Shown here: piece by piece, positions 43,877 through 52,515 of the stretch
How positions within the stretch are numbered: the first letter of the stretch is position 1
How the letters are laid out: each line of letters begins with the position of its first letter
Assembly (NCBI GenBank): GCA_964580185.1
Contig: CAZOJQ010000006.1
Span: forward strand, 10,789 to 74,788
DNA from: CAYWWY01 sp964580185
GTDB lineage: Bacteria; Thermotogota; Thermotogae; MWEM01
DNA: 64,000 nucleotides
Direction of reading: 5' to 3'
Program-made: the position numbers and the translations under genes
Notes under the pieces: model-generated
The model's input: only the letters and a program-made list of their open reading frames with translations
Told to the model about the DNA's origin: nothing
The model's database searches: none

Positions 43877-44965
43877 ATGGCGACACAAACAACCATTCGA
43901 GCTAAGAAAGCCTTTTTCAAGCACAAACTCGCGTTTATTGGATTGATCATCTTGGGGCTTCTCTACCTTATGGTGATCTTCGCGGATTTTATCGCGCCAT
44001 ACAACTATACCGCGACGCATCGTGATTTTCTCAATGTCCCACCCACCCAGATCCATTGGTTCCACGAAGGAACATTCATGGGTCCGTTTATCTATGGAAT
44101 GAAACGGGTACGGGATCCGGTCACCTTTGGCTGGAAGCAGGAGGTTGATCCCTCCAAGATTTACCCCATTCGCCTTTTTGCGAAAGGGCAACCCTATAAG
44201 TTCTGGGGGTTGTGGGAAACCGATATCCATTTGTTTGGGGTTGGACCAGACGCGACCGCCCCTCTCTTCCTTTTTGGAGGAGATCGCCTCGGTCGGGATG
44301 TTTTTTCCCGAACCGTAATCGGGAGCCGCGTATCCATGACAGCCGGACTCCTGGGGACATTTATTGCTGTCTTTCTGGGAGCCATCATCGGTTCGGTTTC
44401 CGGGTATTTCGGGGGATGGATCGATGTTGGTATCCAGCGCTTTATCGAGGTCTTGCGGTCCTTTCCAAGAATCCCCCTATGGTTGGCGTTGGCCATGATT
44501 CTGCCCCCCCAGTGGCCCAGTACTTCTGTGTATTTCGGTATTGTGATCGTCCTCTCTTTTATCGGGTGGATGGGGGTTGCCCGAGTGATCCGTGGAATGG
44601 TGTTGAGCTTGAGGGAGAAGGAGTATGTCTTGGCGGCCAAAGTAATCGGCCAATCCGATATGAAAATCATCGTCAAGCATTTGGTGCCGAACACTGCCAC
44701 CTATTTAGTGGTTGTATCGACACTCTCCATTCCGGGCATGATCCTCGGGGAGAGCGCCATCAGTTTTCTGGGGTTGGGAATCAAGGAACCCATGACGAGT
44801 TGGGGGTTGCTTCTCAGCCAAGCCCAATCGTTGACCGTAATCCAGAACTATCCTTGGCAAATGATTCCGGGAATCTTCATCGTGGTTACTGTGATGTGCT
44901 TCAACTTCGTGGGTGATGCGCTACGAGATGCTTTTGACCCGTACAGGACGGTGGAAAAGGTATGA
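43877..44965 (+). CDS. dppC: Peptide/oligosaccharide ABC permease (DppC)
   Basis: A 362-residue permease. The first helix (FIGLIILGLLYLMVIFADFI in the form residues 20-40) is followed by an extended extracytoplasmic stretch of about 90 residues before the core starts at GGDRLGRDVFSRTVIGSRVSM. The core motif VLAAKVIGQSDMKIIVKHLVPN docks the ATPases. It overlaps the ATPase gene by 4 nt. DppC proteins are usually about 300 residues, so the loop is extra. Confidence 0.93.
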   Translation: MATQTTIRAKKAFFKHKLAFIGLIILGLLYLMVIFADFIAPYNYTATHRDFLNVPPTQIHWFHEGTFMGPFIYGMKRVRDPVTFGWKQEVDPSKIYPIRLFAKGQPYKFWGLWETDIHLFGVGPDATAPLFLFGGDRLGRDVFSRTVIGSRVSMTAGLLGTFIAVFLGAIIGSVSGYFGGWIDVGIQRFIEVLRSFPRIPLWLALAMILPPQWPSTSVYFGIVIVLSFIGWMGVARVIRGMVLSLREKEYVLAAKVIGQSDMKIIVKHLVPNTATYLVVVSTLSIPGMILGESAISFLGLGIKEPMTSWGLLLSQAQSLTVIQNYPWQMIPGIFIVVTVMCFNFVGDALRDAFDPYRTVEKV

Positions 44966-45930
44966 TTCAAGTCAATCATCTCAAAACCTGGTTCAAAACA
45001 GACGAAGGCATGGTCAAAGCCGTGGACGACATCAGCTTTACCCTCAATCAGACCGAGGTCTTGGCCTTGGTTGGAGAATCGGGTTGCGGGAAAAGCGTGA
45101 CCGTGCTTACGTTGATGGGCCTGGTCAAATCACCCCCCGCCAAGATTGAGGGGGAGATTCTATACAAAGGCCGAAACTTGCGCAATCTATCCAAAGAAGA
45201 GTATCGACATATGCGGGGCAAAGAATTCGGGATGATCTTTCAAGAACCGATGAGCTCCTTCGATCCATTATACACCATCGGAGATCAGATGACCGAAGCC
45301 CTTCGCGTTCATTATCCAATCACCGAATCCGAAGCAAAAAAACAAGCCATTGAAATGCTCCAGAAGGTGGGGATCCCGGAAGCCAAGCGAAGGGCCAACG
45401 AGTATCCACACCAGATGAGCGGCGGAATGCTCCAACGGGTGATGATCGCCCTCACCCTATCTCTCGAACCCAACATCCTGATCGCGGACGAACCCAGTAC
45501 TGCTTTGGATGTGACGATCCAGGCGCAAGTCTTGTCCTTGATGAAAAAACTCCAAAAGGAAACGGGCACTTCGATCCTCTTCATCACCCATGACCTTGGC
45601 GTGGTTGCCGAGGTGGCGGACCGGATCCATGTCATGTATGCCGGATGGATCGTGGAGAAAGCAACGGTGGTTGAGCTGTTCAAGCGTCCCCTTCATCCGT
45701 ATACTCAAGGACTTCTCAAATCGCGGGTTCAACGGGAGTATAAAGGGAAGACCCTCCCATTCATCCCCGGTTACGTCCCTCGAGCGTACGAGTTTCCAGA
45801 AGGATGCCGTTTTCACCCTCGATGCCCTAAGACCATGGATATATGCGCGAAGACAGCCCCGCCTGCATTTGAACCGCTTTTTGGCCGAGAAGTGAAATGC
45901 TGGTTGTATGAAAAGGGGGATATCCAATGA
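44962..45930 (+). CDS. dppD: Peptide/oligosaccharide ABC ATPase (DppD)
   Basis: A 322-residue ATPase with Walker A GESGCGKSV, signature SGGMLQRVMIAL, and Walker B LIADEPSTALD. The C-terminal oligopeptide-type tail holds four cysteines (GCRFHPRCPKTMDICAKT and VKCW), the spacing typical of the family's possible iron-sulfur or metal site. It overlaps both neighbours by 4 nt. Confidence 0.95.
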   Translation: MIQVNHLKTWFKTDEGMVKAVDDISFTLNQTEVLALVGESGCGKSVTVLTLMGLVKSPPAKIEGEILYKGRNLRNLSKEEYRHMRGKEFGMIFQEPMSSFDPLYTIGDQMTEALRVHYPITESEAKKQAIEMLQKVGIPEAKRRANEYPHQMSGGMLQRVMIALTLSLEPNILIADEPSTALDVTIQAQVLSLMKKLQKETGTSILFITHDLGVVAEVADRIHVMYAGWIVEKATVVELFKRPLHPYTQGLLKSRVQREYKGKTLPFIPGYVPRAYEFPEGCRFHPRCPKTMDICAKTAPPAFEPLFGREVKCWLYEKGDIQ

Positions 45931-46919
45931 TCTTGAAAGTCGAGCATGCTCGGAAATACTTCCCGATACGAAAAGGAGTCTTTCTGCAAGTAGCGGGTTA
46001 TGTGAAAGCCTTAGAAGAGGCGAGTTTCGAGATCACTGAAGGAGAGACGGTCGGGATTGTGGGCGAATCGGGTTGCGGCAAAACGACATTGGGGCGTGTG
46101 ATTGTGCGCATCTATGAACCCACTTCAGGAAGGATCCAATACACCGATAGAAACGGAGCTGTGCACACCATCGAAAAACGAACCGCTCGTACTGTCATGA
46201 AACGCTTCCGGCGAGACGTGCAGATGGTTTTCCAAGACCCATACAATTCTCTGGATCCCAGAATGACGATTGGGGATATCCTGAAGGAACCGTTGGATGT
46301 TCATTTTCCCAATCTTTCCGAAAAGGCGAAAACCCAAAAGGTAGGAGATTTGCTGCTCCGGGTCGGGCTCTATCCTGAATACATGAATCGATATCCCCAT
46401 GAGTTCTCAGGCGGGCAAAGGCAGAGAATATCGATTGCCCGATCGATTGCCAGCGAACCCCGTCTTGTGATCTGCGACGAGCCCACATCCGCCCTCGATG
46501 TCTCAGTGCAAAGCCAGATCGTCAATCTACTAAAAGACATCCAGCAGCAACAGCACAACGCTTTCCTTTTCATCTCCCACAATCTGGACCTGATCCATCA
46601 CCTGAGTGATCGCATCTTGGTCATGTATTTGGGGAATGTGGTGGAAGAAGGGAACGCCACAAAGGTCTTCGATCATCCCCAGCATCCCTACACCCAAATG
46701 CTCATGGGCGCCATTCCGGATTGGGATCCGGAAAACCGCAAATTACCGGATTTCAAACTCCAAGGAGAACCACCCAGTCCGATCAACCCGCCCAAAGGCT
46801 GCCCCTTTCACACACGATGCCCCCATGTCATGGAAATTTGCTCTCGGGAAAAACCTCGTATGATTGCCTGTGGAGATCAGCACCAAACGGCCTGTCATCT
46901 CTTGTCTACCCATCGATAA
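45927..46919 (+). CDS. dppF: Peptide/oligosaccharide ABC ATPase (DppF)
   Basis: A 330-residue ATPase with Walker A GESGCGKTT, signature SGGQRQRISIARSI and Walker B VICDEPTSALD. The C-terminal tail again has the cysteine pattern (GCPFHTRCPHVMEICSRE and TACH). It closes the operon before a terminator. Confidence 0.95.
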   Translation: MILKVEHARKYFPIRKGVFLQVAGYVKALEEASFEITEGETVGIVGESGCGKTTLGRVIVRIYEPTSGRIQYTDRNGAVHTIEKRTARTVMKRFRRDVQMVFQDPYNSLDPRMTIGDILKEPLDVHFPNLSEKAKTQKVGDLLLRVGLYPEYMNRYPHEFSGGQRQRISIARSIASEPRLVICDEPTSALDVSVQSQIVNLLKDIQQQQHNAFLFISHNLDLIHHLSDRILVMYLGNVVEEGNATKVFDHPQHPYTQMLMGAIPDWDPENRKLPDFKLQGEPPSPINPPKGCPFHTRCPHVMEICSREKPRMIACGDQHQTACHLLSTHR

Positions 46920-46956
46920 ACCCACAGGATTCTTGTCGAATCCCCCAATCAAACAC

Positions 46957-46983
46957 AAAAGACGGGCATTGGCCCGTCTTTGG
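46957..46983. terminator. Bidirectional terminator between dppF and comFB
   Basis: AAAGACGGGC and GCCCGTCTTT are paired with a 4-nt centre; the T-runs are short (3-4) on both strands. Confidence 0.7.
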
Positions 46984-47017
46984 ATTTCTTGCGCGCTTCG
47001 ATTCGATGGACGAATCT

Positions 47018-47383
47018 TTATCGGTTTCCGGTCAATCCTTTCAGGTGTTTGATTTCTTCAACATTGTCAGGGGAAAGCTGTATGGGTTTTCCGGCTTTGT
47101 GGGAAGGATTGGTACTAACCAGCTCCATAGCTTTAAGAACCTCATGGAGAACATCTACGCGCATCTGATTCCGAAATATAGCCAATTTGGCAAAAAGCTC
47201 GCCCCGTTCGGTTACGGTATATTTGGAAGGAAGAGCATTAAGGGCAATTGCCTGGATATCTAGCAGGCATCGGTCGCATCGGCAAACTTTCAATGTTTCA
47301 ACCTTCAGCAGGTCTTCCAACACCTCGCGCACCAAGACCTCCATGAAATTCTCAAACCGAATCCGCGTGTCTTTCTCGTTCAT
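47018..47383 (-). CDS. comFB: ComFB-family (late competence) protein
   Basis: A 121-residue cytoplasmic protein of the ComFB family, which in some bacteria binds cyclic di-GMP or other second messengers. Family landmarks are FENFMEVLVREVLEDLL, the cluster VCRCDRCLLDIQAIALNALP with three Cys (probably metal-binding), and YTVTERGELFAKLAIF. GGGGGC precedes the ATG. It stands apart from any competence genes. The presence of a cyclic di-GMP synthase and a HD-GYP phosphodiesterase elsewhere in the window fits a signalling role, by inference. Confidence 0.82.
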   Translation of the reverse strand: MNEKDTRIRFENFMEVLVREVLEDLLKVETLKVCRCDRCLLDIQAIALNALPSKYTVTERGELFAKLAIFRNQMRVDVLHEVLKAMELVSTNPSHKAGKPIQLSPDNVEEIKHLKGLTGNR

Positions 47384-47535
47384 CCACGCCCCCTTTTCTT
47401 GCTAACGATTCTCGAGCGTCAATTCCCCACAGATGGCAAATGCCCAAAGCCTTTGTAAGACAATCATATCATATCGCAGCAAAAAAATCAATGCTTTTGT
47501 GCTTCAATGGTACGATCGGTCGATCCTTCGCCCCC

Positions 47536-47577
47536 AAAAAAGCGAACGAGATCTTCCATCACGCGATCGGGTTCGCT
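47536..47577 (-). terminator. Intrinsic terminator of the trkA operon, flanked by a longer hairpin
   Basis: On the minus strand GCGAAC and GTTCGC with a T6 run follow the last trkA-type gene by about 85 nt. An outer CCTTCG/CGAAGG pair (47525-47588) extends the structure. The plus strand also has T5. The rest of 47384-47661 holds no supported gene. Confidence 0.7.
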
Positions 47578-47661
47578 TTTTCCGAAGGTTGAGCAGAGTT
47601 CGGTACTGGACCTCCAAAACCGTACGATACCCCATAATCCCTCAACATCGCAATCCCTTGA

Positions 47662-48324
47662 TCATTCTCCGCCGGTTAAAACCCGTATAGTGGTTGTTTG
47701 AACAACTGGGAGGCAGATGACCAAGATTCGATCATGGACCATAATCTCCATGTCCCCGTGGGGTATGAGGATTTGCTGGTCCCGAGTGATGGTTCCAATC
47801 AAGGAGCCTTTGGGGAGTCCAATCTCTTTGATCTTCTGCCCAACAACGGGATAATCCGGATGGATCTCCATCTGAAGGATAAAGGCTTTCCCTTCTTCAA
47901 AAGTCATAAGATTGGTGATTTGATGAGACGAGATCCGTTGTTCGATCAACCCAGAAAGACTTTCGGTGATATTGAGGATATTGTCGACATCCAGCTTTTG
48001 AAAGACATCCACGTTTTCCGGGTCATTCACGAGCGTAAAGACCTGGTCGATCTGAAGAACCTCTTTGCACAGCTGAGCAATAATCAAATTATCCTGGTCT
48101 CGGGGTGTCAGAGCGACCACAATATCTTCTCGGAATATTTCCGCCCGTTTCAGGATCTCTAACCGGCTTCCGTCCCCATGAATTATGTGAGCCCGCAGAT
48201 TCTGGGTCAAAAAATCACAGTAGCTGCGTTCCTGGTTGATGATGATGAGATGAAAGCCTTTGGCAATCATGGAATGCGCCAAATAATAGGTGATCCGTTT
48301 TCCACCAATCAGAACGACCTTCAT
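47662..48324 (-). CDS. TrkA/KtrA-like potassium regulator protein (RCK), degenerate N-terminal motif
   Basis: A 220-residue protein with a Rossmann RCK_N-type domain (1-135) and a C-terminal RCK_C-type domain (150-215, PVVGQKIKEIGLPKGSLIGTITRDQ). Normally it controls a potassium channel or transporter by binding nucleotides. The glycine motif is altered: IGGKRITYYLA instead of GxGxxG. It overlaps the upstream gene by 4 nt, and that gene has the intact motif without an RCK_C domain. No TrkH or KtrB permease is in this window. Confidence 0.8.
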   Translation of the reverse strand: MKVVLIGGKRITYYLAHSMIAKGFHLIIINQERSYCDFLTQNLRAHIIHGDGSRLEILKRAEIFREDIVVALTPRDQDNLIIAQLCKEVLQIDQVFTLVNDPENVDVFQKLDVDNILNITESLSGLIEQRISSHQITNLMTFEEGKAFILQMEIHPDYPVVGQKIKEIGLPKGSLIGTITRDQQILIPHGDMEIMVHDRILVICLPVVQTTTIRVLTGGE

Positions 48325-48749
48325 CCGGACTCCTCCATATACCGCCGGATGACTTTGTTCAAGGCTCCGGTTGCCAACAAGACCGGCGTCAACGTTTTGA
48401 TCTTGAATTCATGAAATAGCGCAAGATTACCCGCATCGTACACTCGAGAGATCACTCGGGGAATATGATACACCCGTTGAGCGATTTGCGCGACCATGAA
48501 GTTGGTGTTATCGTCGTTGGTAAAGGCCAAAACCATGTTCGCTTGATGAATTTTGGCTTCTCGAAGAAACTCGATCGCTGCTACATCTCCATGAATGGTG
48601 AATCCGGTAAACTCGATAGGAAGGGCTTCAAAAGCCGATTCGTTCTGATCAATCACCACAACACTGTGTCCCATGTTGGACAACATCCCCGCAACATTGG
48701 CCCCCAATCGTCCGCATCCTGCGATGATCACATACCAACTGGATTTCAC
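48321..48749 (-). CDS. TrkA N-terminal (RCK_N) domain protein, single domain
   Basis: A 142-residue protein that is only the TrkA N-domain: AGCGRLGANVAGMLSNMGHS with an intact GxGxxG, VVVIDQNE, and IHGDVAAIEFLREA. The GTG start overlaps the regulator stop by 4 nt (GTGA). Together with the next gene it may act as a pair of half-TrkA subunits, one with the intact nucleotide site and one with the regulatory C-domain. That is inference. Confidence 0.8.
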   Translation of the reverse strand: MKSSWYVIIAGCGRLGANVAGMLSNMGHSVVVIDQNESAFEALPIEFTGFTIHGDVAAIEFLREAKIHQANMVLAFTNDDNTNFMVAQIAQRVYHIPRVISRVYDAGNLALFHEFKIKTLTPVLLATGALNKVIRRYMEESG

Positions 48750-49375
48750 GATCGATCTCCCTCGATTCTTTTCCGGATCTCCATGAGCTTTCGCGTGGCA
48801 GGATCATACCCTGGTTCCAGCGCGAGCGCTGCTTGCATATGCCGAAGGGCCCCGGAAAGATCTCCTTGGGTCTCTTGAATCAAACCAAGCAAATAATGGG
48901 GAATCGGAGAGGAGGGGTATTCGGAAAAAAGCGGTTTCAAGTAGTTCGTCGCTTCAAAAAAAGCCCTCTGTTCGATCAATCCTCGAATGTATTGGTTCAT
49001 CTCTTTGAGCTGGACCTTCTGTCGAAGGATTCGTTGGACGGCCCGTTTGATCTCTTCAGACGAGAACGGTTTGGTAATAAAGTCCACCACGCCGAGTTGG
49101 AACGCTTCGATGACCGCTTCAACGGTGGCATAAGCCGTAACTACAATCGTGGGCAGATGGATATTTTCTTCGTGAATCGCGCGGATCAATCCCATTCCAT
49201 CCAAACCGGGCATCCGAAGGTCGGTGAACAACCCGTCATAGGATTCCTGGAAAAGCTGCCGGAGGGCTTCTTCTCCATTCGCTACAACAACCGCTTCATA
49301 TCCGAGCATCTCAATATAAGTTTTAATAAGGCTTCGAACGCGTTGCTCATCGTCCGCCACCAAAAAACGCGCCAT
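48746..49375 (-). CDS. Response regulator receiver protein with TPR-like C-terminus
   Basis: A 209-residue protein with a receiver domain (phospho-acceptor Asp in FTDLRMPGLDG, TAYAT and ITKPFS) and, instead of DNA-binding, a helical tail with tetratricopeptide-like pattern (YLLGLIQETQGDLSGALRHMQAALALEPG, two helical hairpins). It should act by protein contact. It is between asnS (16 nt) and the trkA-type genes (overlap 4 nt), so it may signal to the potassium-regulator pair. No kinase is nearby. Confidence 0.85.
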   Translation of the reverse strand: MARFLVADDEQRVRSLIKTYIEMLGYEAVVVANGEEALRQLFQESYDGLFTDLRMPGLDGMGLIRAIHEENIHLPTIVVTAYATVEAVIEAFQLGVVDFITKPFSSEEIKRAVQRILRQKVQLKEMNQYIRGLIEQRAFFEATNYLKPLFSEYPSSPIPHYLLGLIQETQGDLSGALRHMQAALALEPGYDPATRKLMEIRKRIEGDRS

Positions 49376-49391
49376 CTGATTCCCTGCTCTT

Positions 49392-50690
49392 TCAGGGTTG
49401 GATCCGGTACAAAGTGCGGGCGAACGGGATTGCTTCCCGAATGTGTTTCAAACCACAAATCCAGGCAACCGTACGCTCCACCCCCAGACCATACCCGCTA
49501 TGCGGAACCGTTCCATACTTCCGGATATCCAGATACCACTGATACGACTCCAAAGGCAATTGGTGCTTTCGGATCATCTCCACCATCAGATCATGGTCGT
49601 GAATCCGTTGCGAAGCCCCAATGATCTCTCCGTACCCTTCCGGCGCCAGCATATCGTTACAGAGCACCACTTCAGGCCTCTGTTCATCCGGTTGCATATA
49701 AAAAGCCTTAATGGACCCAGGATAGTTGAAGACCATCACCGGTCGATCGAACTCATCGGAAATCGCAGTTTCTTCATCGCCTCCAAAGTCCATCCCCCAT
49801 TGGATATCAAATCCCTTTTTTTGCAGGAGCTTAATGGCCTCATCGTAAGATATCCGGCCAAAGGGAGGACAAACATTCTGCAATTTCGATGCATCTCGCT
49901 CGATCGCGTGTAGTTCATTTCCGCACCGCTCGAGTACCTTTAACACGACAAAACTGACTAGTTCTTCTTGGAGGCGCATATTATCATGGGTATCATAATA
50001 AGCGACCTCTGCTTCATTCATCCAAAACTCGGTCAAATGCCGCCGAGTTTTGGATTTTTCGGCTCGAAAGGTTGGGCCCAAATTATAGACCTTGCCCAAC
50101 GACATACACGCTGCTTCCAGATACAATTGCCCCGTCTGTGTAAGGTAGGCCTTTCCATAATCAAAGTAGTCCAATTCAAAGAGACCGGATGCGCCCTCCC
50201 CGATTGATCCGGTAAAAATCGGGGTATCGACGAGAATAAACCCTCGATCGTTGTAGAACTCGCGAATGGCTTTGATGATCTCATGCCGGATGCGGAGGAT
50301 GTGAAACTGTTTGGACGAACGAACCCACAAATGCCGGTAATCCATCAGAAAGTCGATACCATGTTCTTTCTTTCCGATCGGATAGTCCTCCTGTGGGTTG
50401 TGAACGATCTGAAGATCGTGAACATCCATTTCGACGCCGGTCGGAGAACGTTCATCCGCGCGGATTGTTCCGTGAAGAATCAAGCTACTTTCGATACGAA
50501 GCCGTTTTGCCTCTTCAAACAAATCGTCTCCAACGACGGCTTTTTCCATGATCCCTTGAACGACACCCGTTCCATCACGGATCTGCAAAAAATGAATCTT
50601 TCCACTGGACCGTCGATTGTACATCCATCCGCGTACTTCCACTTCTGTCCCGATGTGTTGGTCAAAATCCGCGATTGGAAGCCATTGCAT
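49392..50690 (-). CDS. asnS: Asparaginyl-tRNA synthetase
   Basis: A 432-residue class II synthetase. The N-terminal OB-fold (VEVRGWMYNRRSSGKIHFLQIRDGTG) is the anticodon-binding domain. Motif 2 is GPTFRAEKSKTRRHLTEFWM, motif 3 is GYGLGVERTVAWICG, and the TQTGQLYLEAACMSLGKVYNLGP stretch fits AsnRS. ATG follows GAGGAGGTGTTTGC. With direct Asn-tRNA charging, the nearby gatAB would be needed only for Gln-tRNA, if at all. Confidence 0.95.
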   Translation of the reverse strand: MQWLPIADFDQHIGTEVEVRGWMYNRRSSGKIHFLQIRDGTGVVQGIMEKAVVGDDLFEEAKRLRIESSLILHGTIRADERSPTGVEMDVHDLQIVHNPQEDYPIGKKEHGIDFLMDYRHLWVRSSKQFHILRIRHEIIKAIREFYNDRGFILVDTPIFTGSIGEGASGLFELDYFDYGKAYLTQTGQLYLEAACMSLGKVYNLGPTFRAEKSKTRRHLTEFWMNEAEVAYYDTHDNMRLQEELVSFVVLKVLERCGNELHAIERDASKLQNVCPPFGRISYDEAIKLLQKKGFDIQWGMDFGGDEETAISDEFDRPVMVFNYPGSIKAFYMQPDEQRPEVVLCNDMLAPEGYGEIIGASQRIHDHDLMVEMIRKHQLPLESYQWYLDIRKYGTVPHSGYGLGVERTVAWICGLKHIREAIPFARTLYRIQP

Positions 50691-50724
50691 GCAAACACCT
50701 CCTCAGAAACCGTTCCCATGCGGT

Positions 50725-50733
50725 ATTATACCA
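50725..50733 (-). promoter_or_regulatory. Extended -10 promoter element for the asnS-regulator-trkA operon
   Basis: The minus strand reads TGGTATAAT, 35 nt upstream of asnS and just after the nadE stop. Confidence 0.6.
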
Positions 50734-50746
50734 CGTTCTGATCCAT

Positions 50747-52483
50747 TCACGAAGGCTTCCGATGATATGTAATGGGTATTCTGCGATCCTTTCCGAATCC
50801 TTTGGCAGTCAGTTTGGGCCCAATGGGGGATTGGCGCCTTTTGTATTCGCTTCCTTCGATCATGCCAATCACATCCCGCACCGTTGCCGGATCGAACCCC
50901 GCCGCAATGATTTCCTCCTCATCCCTGTCTTCTTCGACTGCCAACCGTAGGATCGGATCCAGTATCTCATAGGCAGGAAGGCGGTCCTGATCCGTTTGAT
51001 CAGCCCTAAGCTCAGCTGATGGAGGTTTTACAAAAATCCGCTCTGGAATGGGCGCTCCGTGATGATCGTTAATCCATCGCGCCACTCGATAAATCATTGT
51101 TTTGTACAGGTCTTTGATCGGGGCGAATCCTCCCGCGCTATCGCCATACAGCGTCGAATATCCCGTTGCTATCTCGCTCTTGTTTCCCGTCGTTACCACC
51201 AACCATCCAAACCGATTGGATAGCGCCATTAGATCGTTCCCTCGGATGCGCGCTTGTAGGTTTTCTTCCGTCAACCCAAAGGGGGCATCCCCAAAGGCCC
51301 CCTGGAGTTGAGTCTGATATGACCGGAAGACTTCATGGATGGGAATCCGAATCAACTGAATCCCCAAATTGTTGGCCAACTGCACTGCGTCTTCGCTGCT
51401 CTCGGGCCGTGTAAACTCAGAAGGCATCAACACACCGACAACATGATCCGACCCCAATGCAAAAGCTCCGATCGTTGCTACGAAGGCAGAATCCATGCCC
51501 CCACTAAGTCCCAGGACGATCGTTTGAAACCCGTTTTTCCGTAGATAATCTCTCAAAGCCAATTGCAGCCCTCGAAAGATCTCTTCCTCTAGACCGATTT
51601 CGTTTCTGCTAGCAATATTGGGTTCCGAAAGGGGTTTCTTCAACTCGAGGGTGGGGGTGAGTACTCGAATCTCTTCGATTGGAAGAGGGGAAGAGGATAC
51701 ATACCGTCTTCGCGGGTCTTGGATGTTGAGTCGAATGACCGATTGGATGTCTACATCGCTAATCACGAAATCTTCTTCAAATGAGCGCGCATGACAGGCC
51801 AACCGACCATATCCGTCAATCATGAAACTGGAGCCATCAAATAGGATCTCATCCTGCCCTCCTACAGCATTGGCATACGCAATCGCAATCCGGTAGTCTG
51901 TAGCCCTCGTGCGAAGCATCTCTTCTCTCTTTTGAATCTTTCCGATTTCATACGGAGACGCAGAGAGGTTCAGAATCACATTGGCTCCAGCAGCCACATA
52001 GGCAGCTACCGGATCCCCCGGGGTCCAGATATCCTCGCATATCGTGATTCCGGCTTTGATCCCATTGATATTCAGCATGAACAGTCGATCGCCACGATTG
52101 AAATACCGGGCTTCATCGAAAACTCCATAATTCGGAAGGCGCATTTTTCGATAGACTCCCAGAAGATTGCCTTCCTGAACGATGAAGGCGCTGTTATACA
52201 GATCATTCGTGATATCGACCCCACCAAAAACCACTATGCACTTTTTCCCGGCTGTTCCTTCCACAAAGGCCTTTACCGATCGTTTGTTTTCTTTCAAGAA
52301 CGAAGGACGCATCAAGAGATCTTCCGGGGGGTACCCGCAAATGGTTAGCTCCGGAAAGAGCAAGACATCTGCATGGGCTTCTTCTGCCCGATGCAACCCT
52401 TCTTCCATGATGATCCGATTGTTGGGGAAATCGCCCAAAACCATATTCATCTGCTGAATCGCAATCCGCAATGTTGAAAGCAC
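50747..52483 (-). CDS. nadE: Glutamine-dependent NAD+ synthetase
   Basis: A 578-residue two-domain enzyme that makes NAD+ from deamido-NAD+ using glutamine. The N-terminal nitrilase-type glutaminase (1-260) has the Glu in FPELTICGYPPEDLL, the Lys in YRKMRLPN and the Cys in ITICEDIWTPGDP. The synthetase domain (about 290 on) has the P-loop LGLSGGMDSAFVATIGA, and later KSEIATGYSTLYGDSAGGFAPIKD. GTG start. It is 32 nt from the HD-GYP gene and co-transcribed with it, by position. Confidence 0.96.
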   Translation of the reverse strand: MLSTLRIAIQQMNMVLGDFPNNRIIMEEGLHRAEEAHADVLLFPELTICGYPPEDLLMRPSFLKENKRSVKAFVEGTAGKKCIVVFGGVDITNDLYNSAFIVQEGNLLGVYRKMRLPNYGVFDEARYFNRGDRLFMLNINGIKAGITICEDIWTPGDPVAAYVAAGANVILNLSASPYEIGKIQKREEMLRTRATDYRIAIAYANAVGGQDEILFDGSSFMIDGYGRLACHARSFEEDFVISDVDIQSVIRLNIQDPRRRYVSSSPLPIEEIRVLTPTLELKKPLSEPNIASRNEIGLEEEIFRGLQLALRDYLRKNGFQTIVLGLSGGMDSAFVATIGAFALGSDHVVGVLMPSEFTRPESSEDAVQLANNLGIQLIRIPIHEVFRSYQTQLQGAFGDAPFGLTEENLQARIRGNDLMALSNRFGWLVVTTGNKSEIATGYSTLYGDSAGGFAPIKDLYKTMIYRVARWINDHHGAPIPERIFVKPPSAELRADQTDQDRLPAYEILDPILRLAVEEDRDEEEIIAAGFDPATVRDVIGMIEGSEYKRRQSPIGPKLTAKGFGKDRRIPITYHRKPS

Positions 52484-52515
52484 AGGATCTCTCCCTTCCT
52501 ATTCGTTGGAAATGC

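Noticed and set aside
47433..47690. An 85-codon plus-strand frame over the trkA terminator
   Set aside because: No ribosome binding site, arginine-rich random-like product, and overlap with the terminator hairpin argue against a gene.
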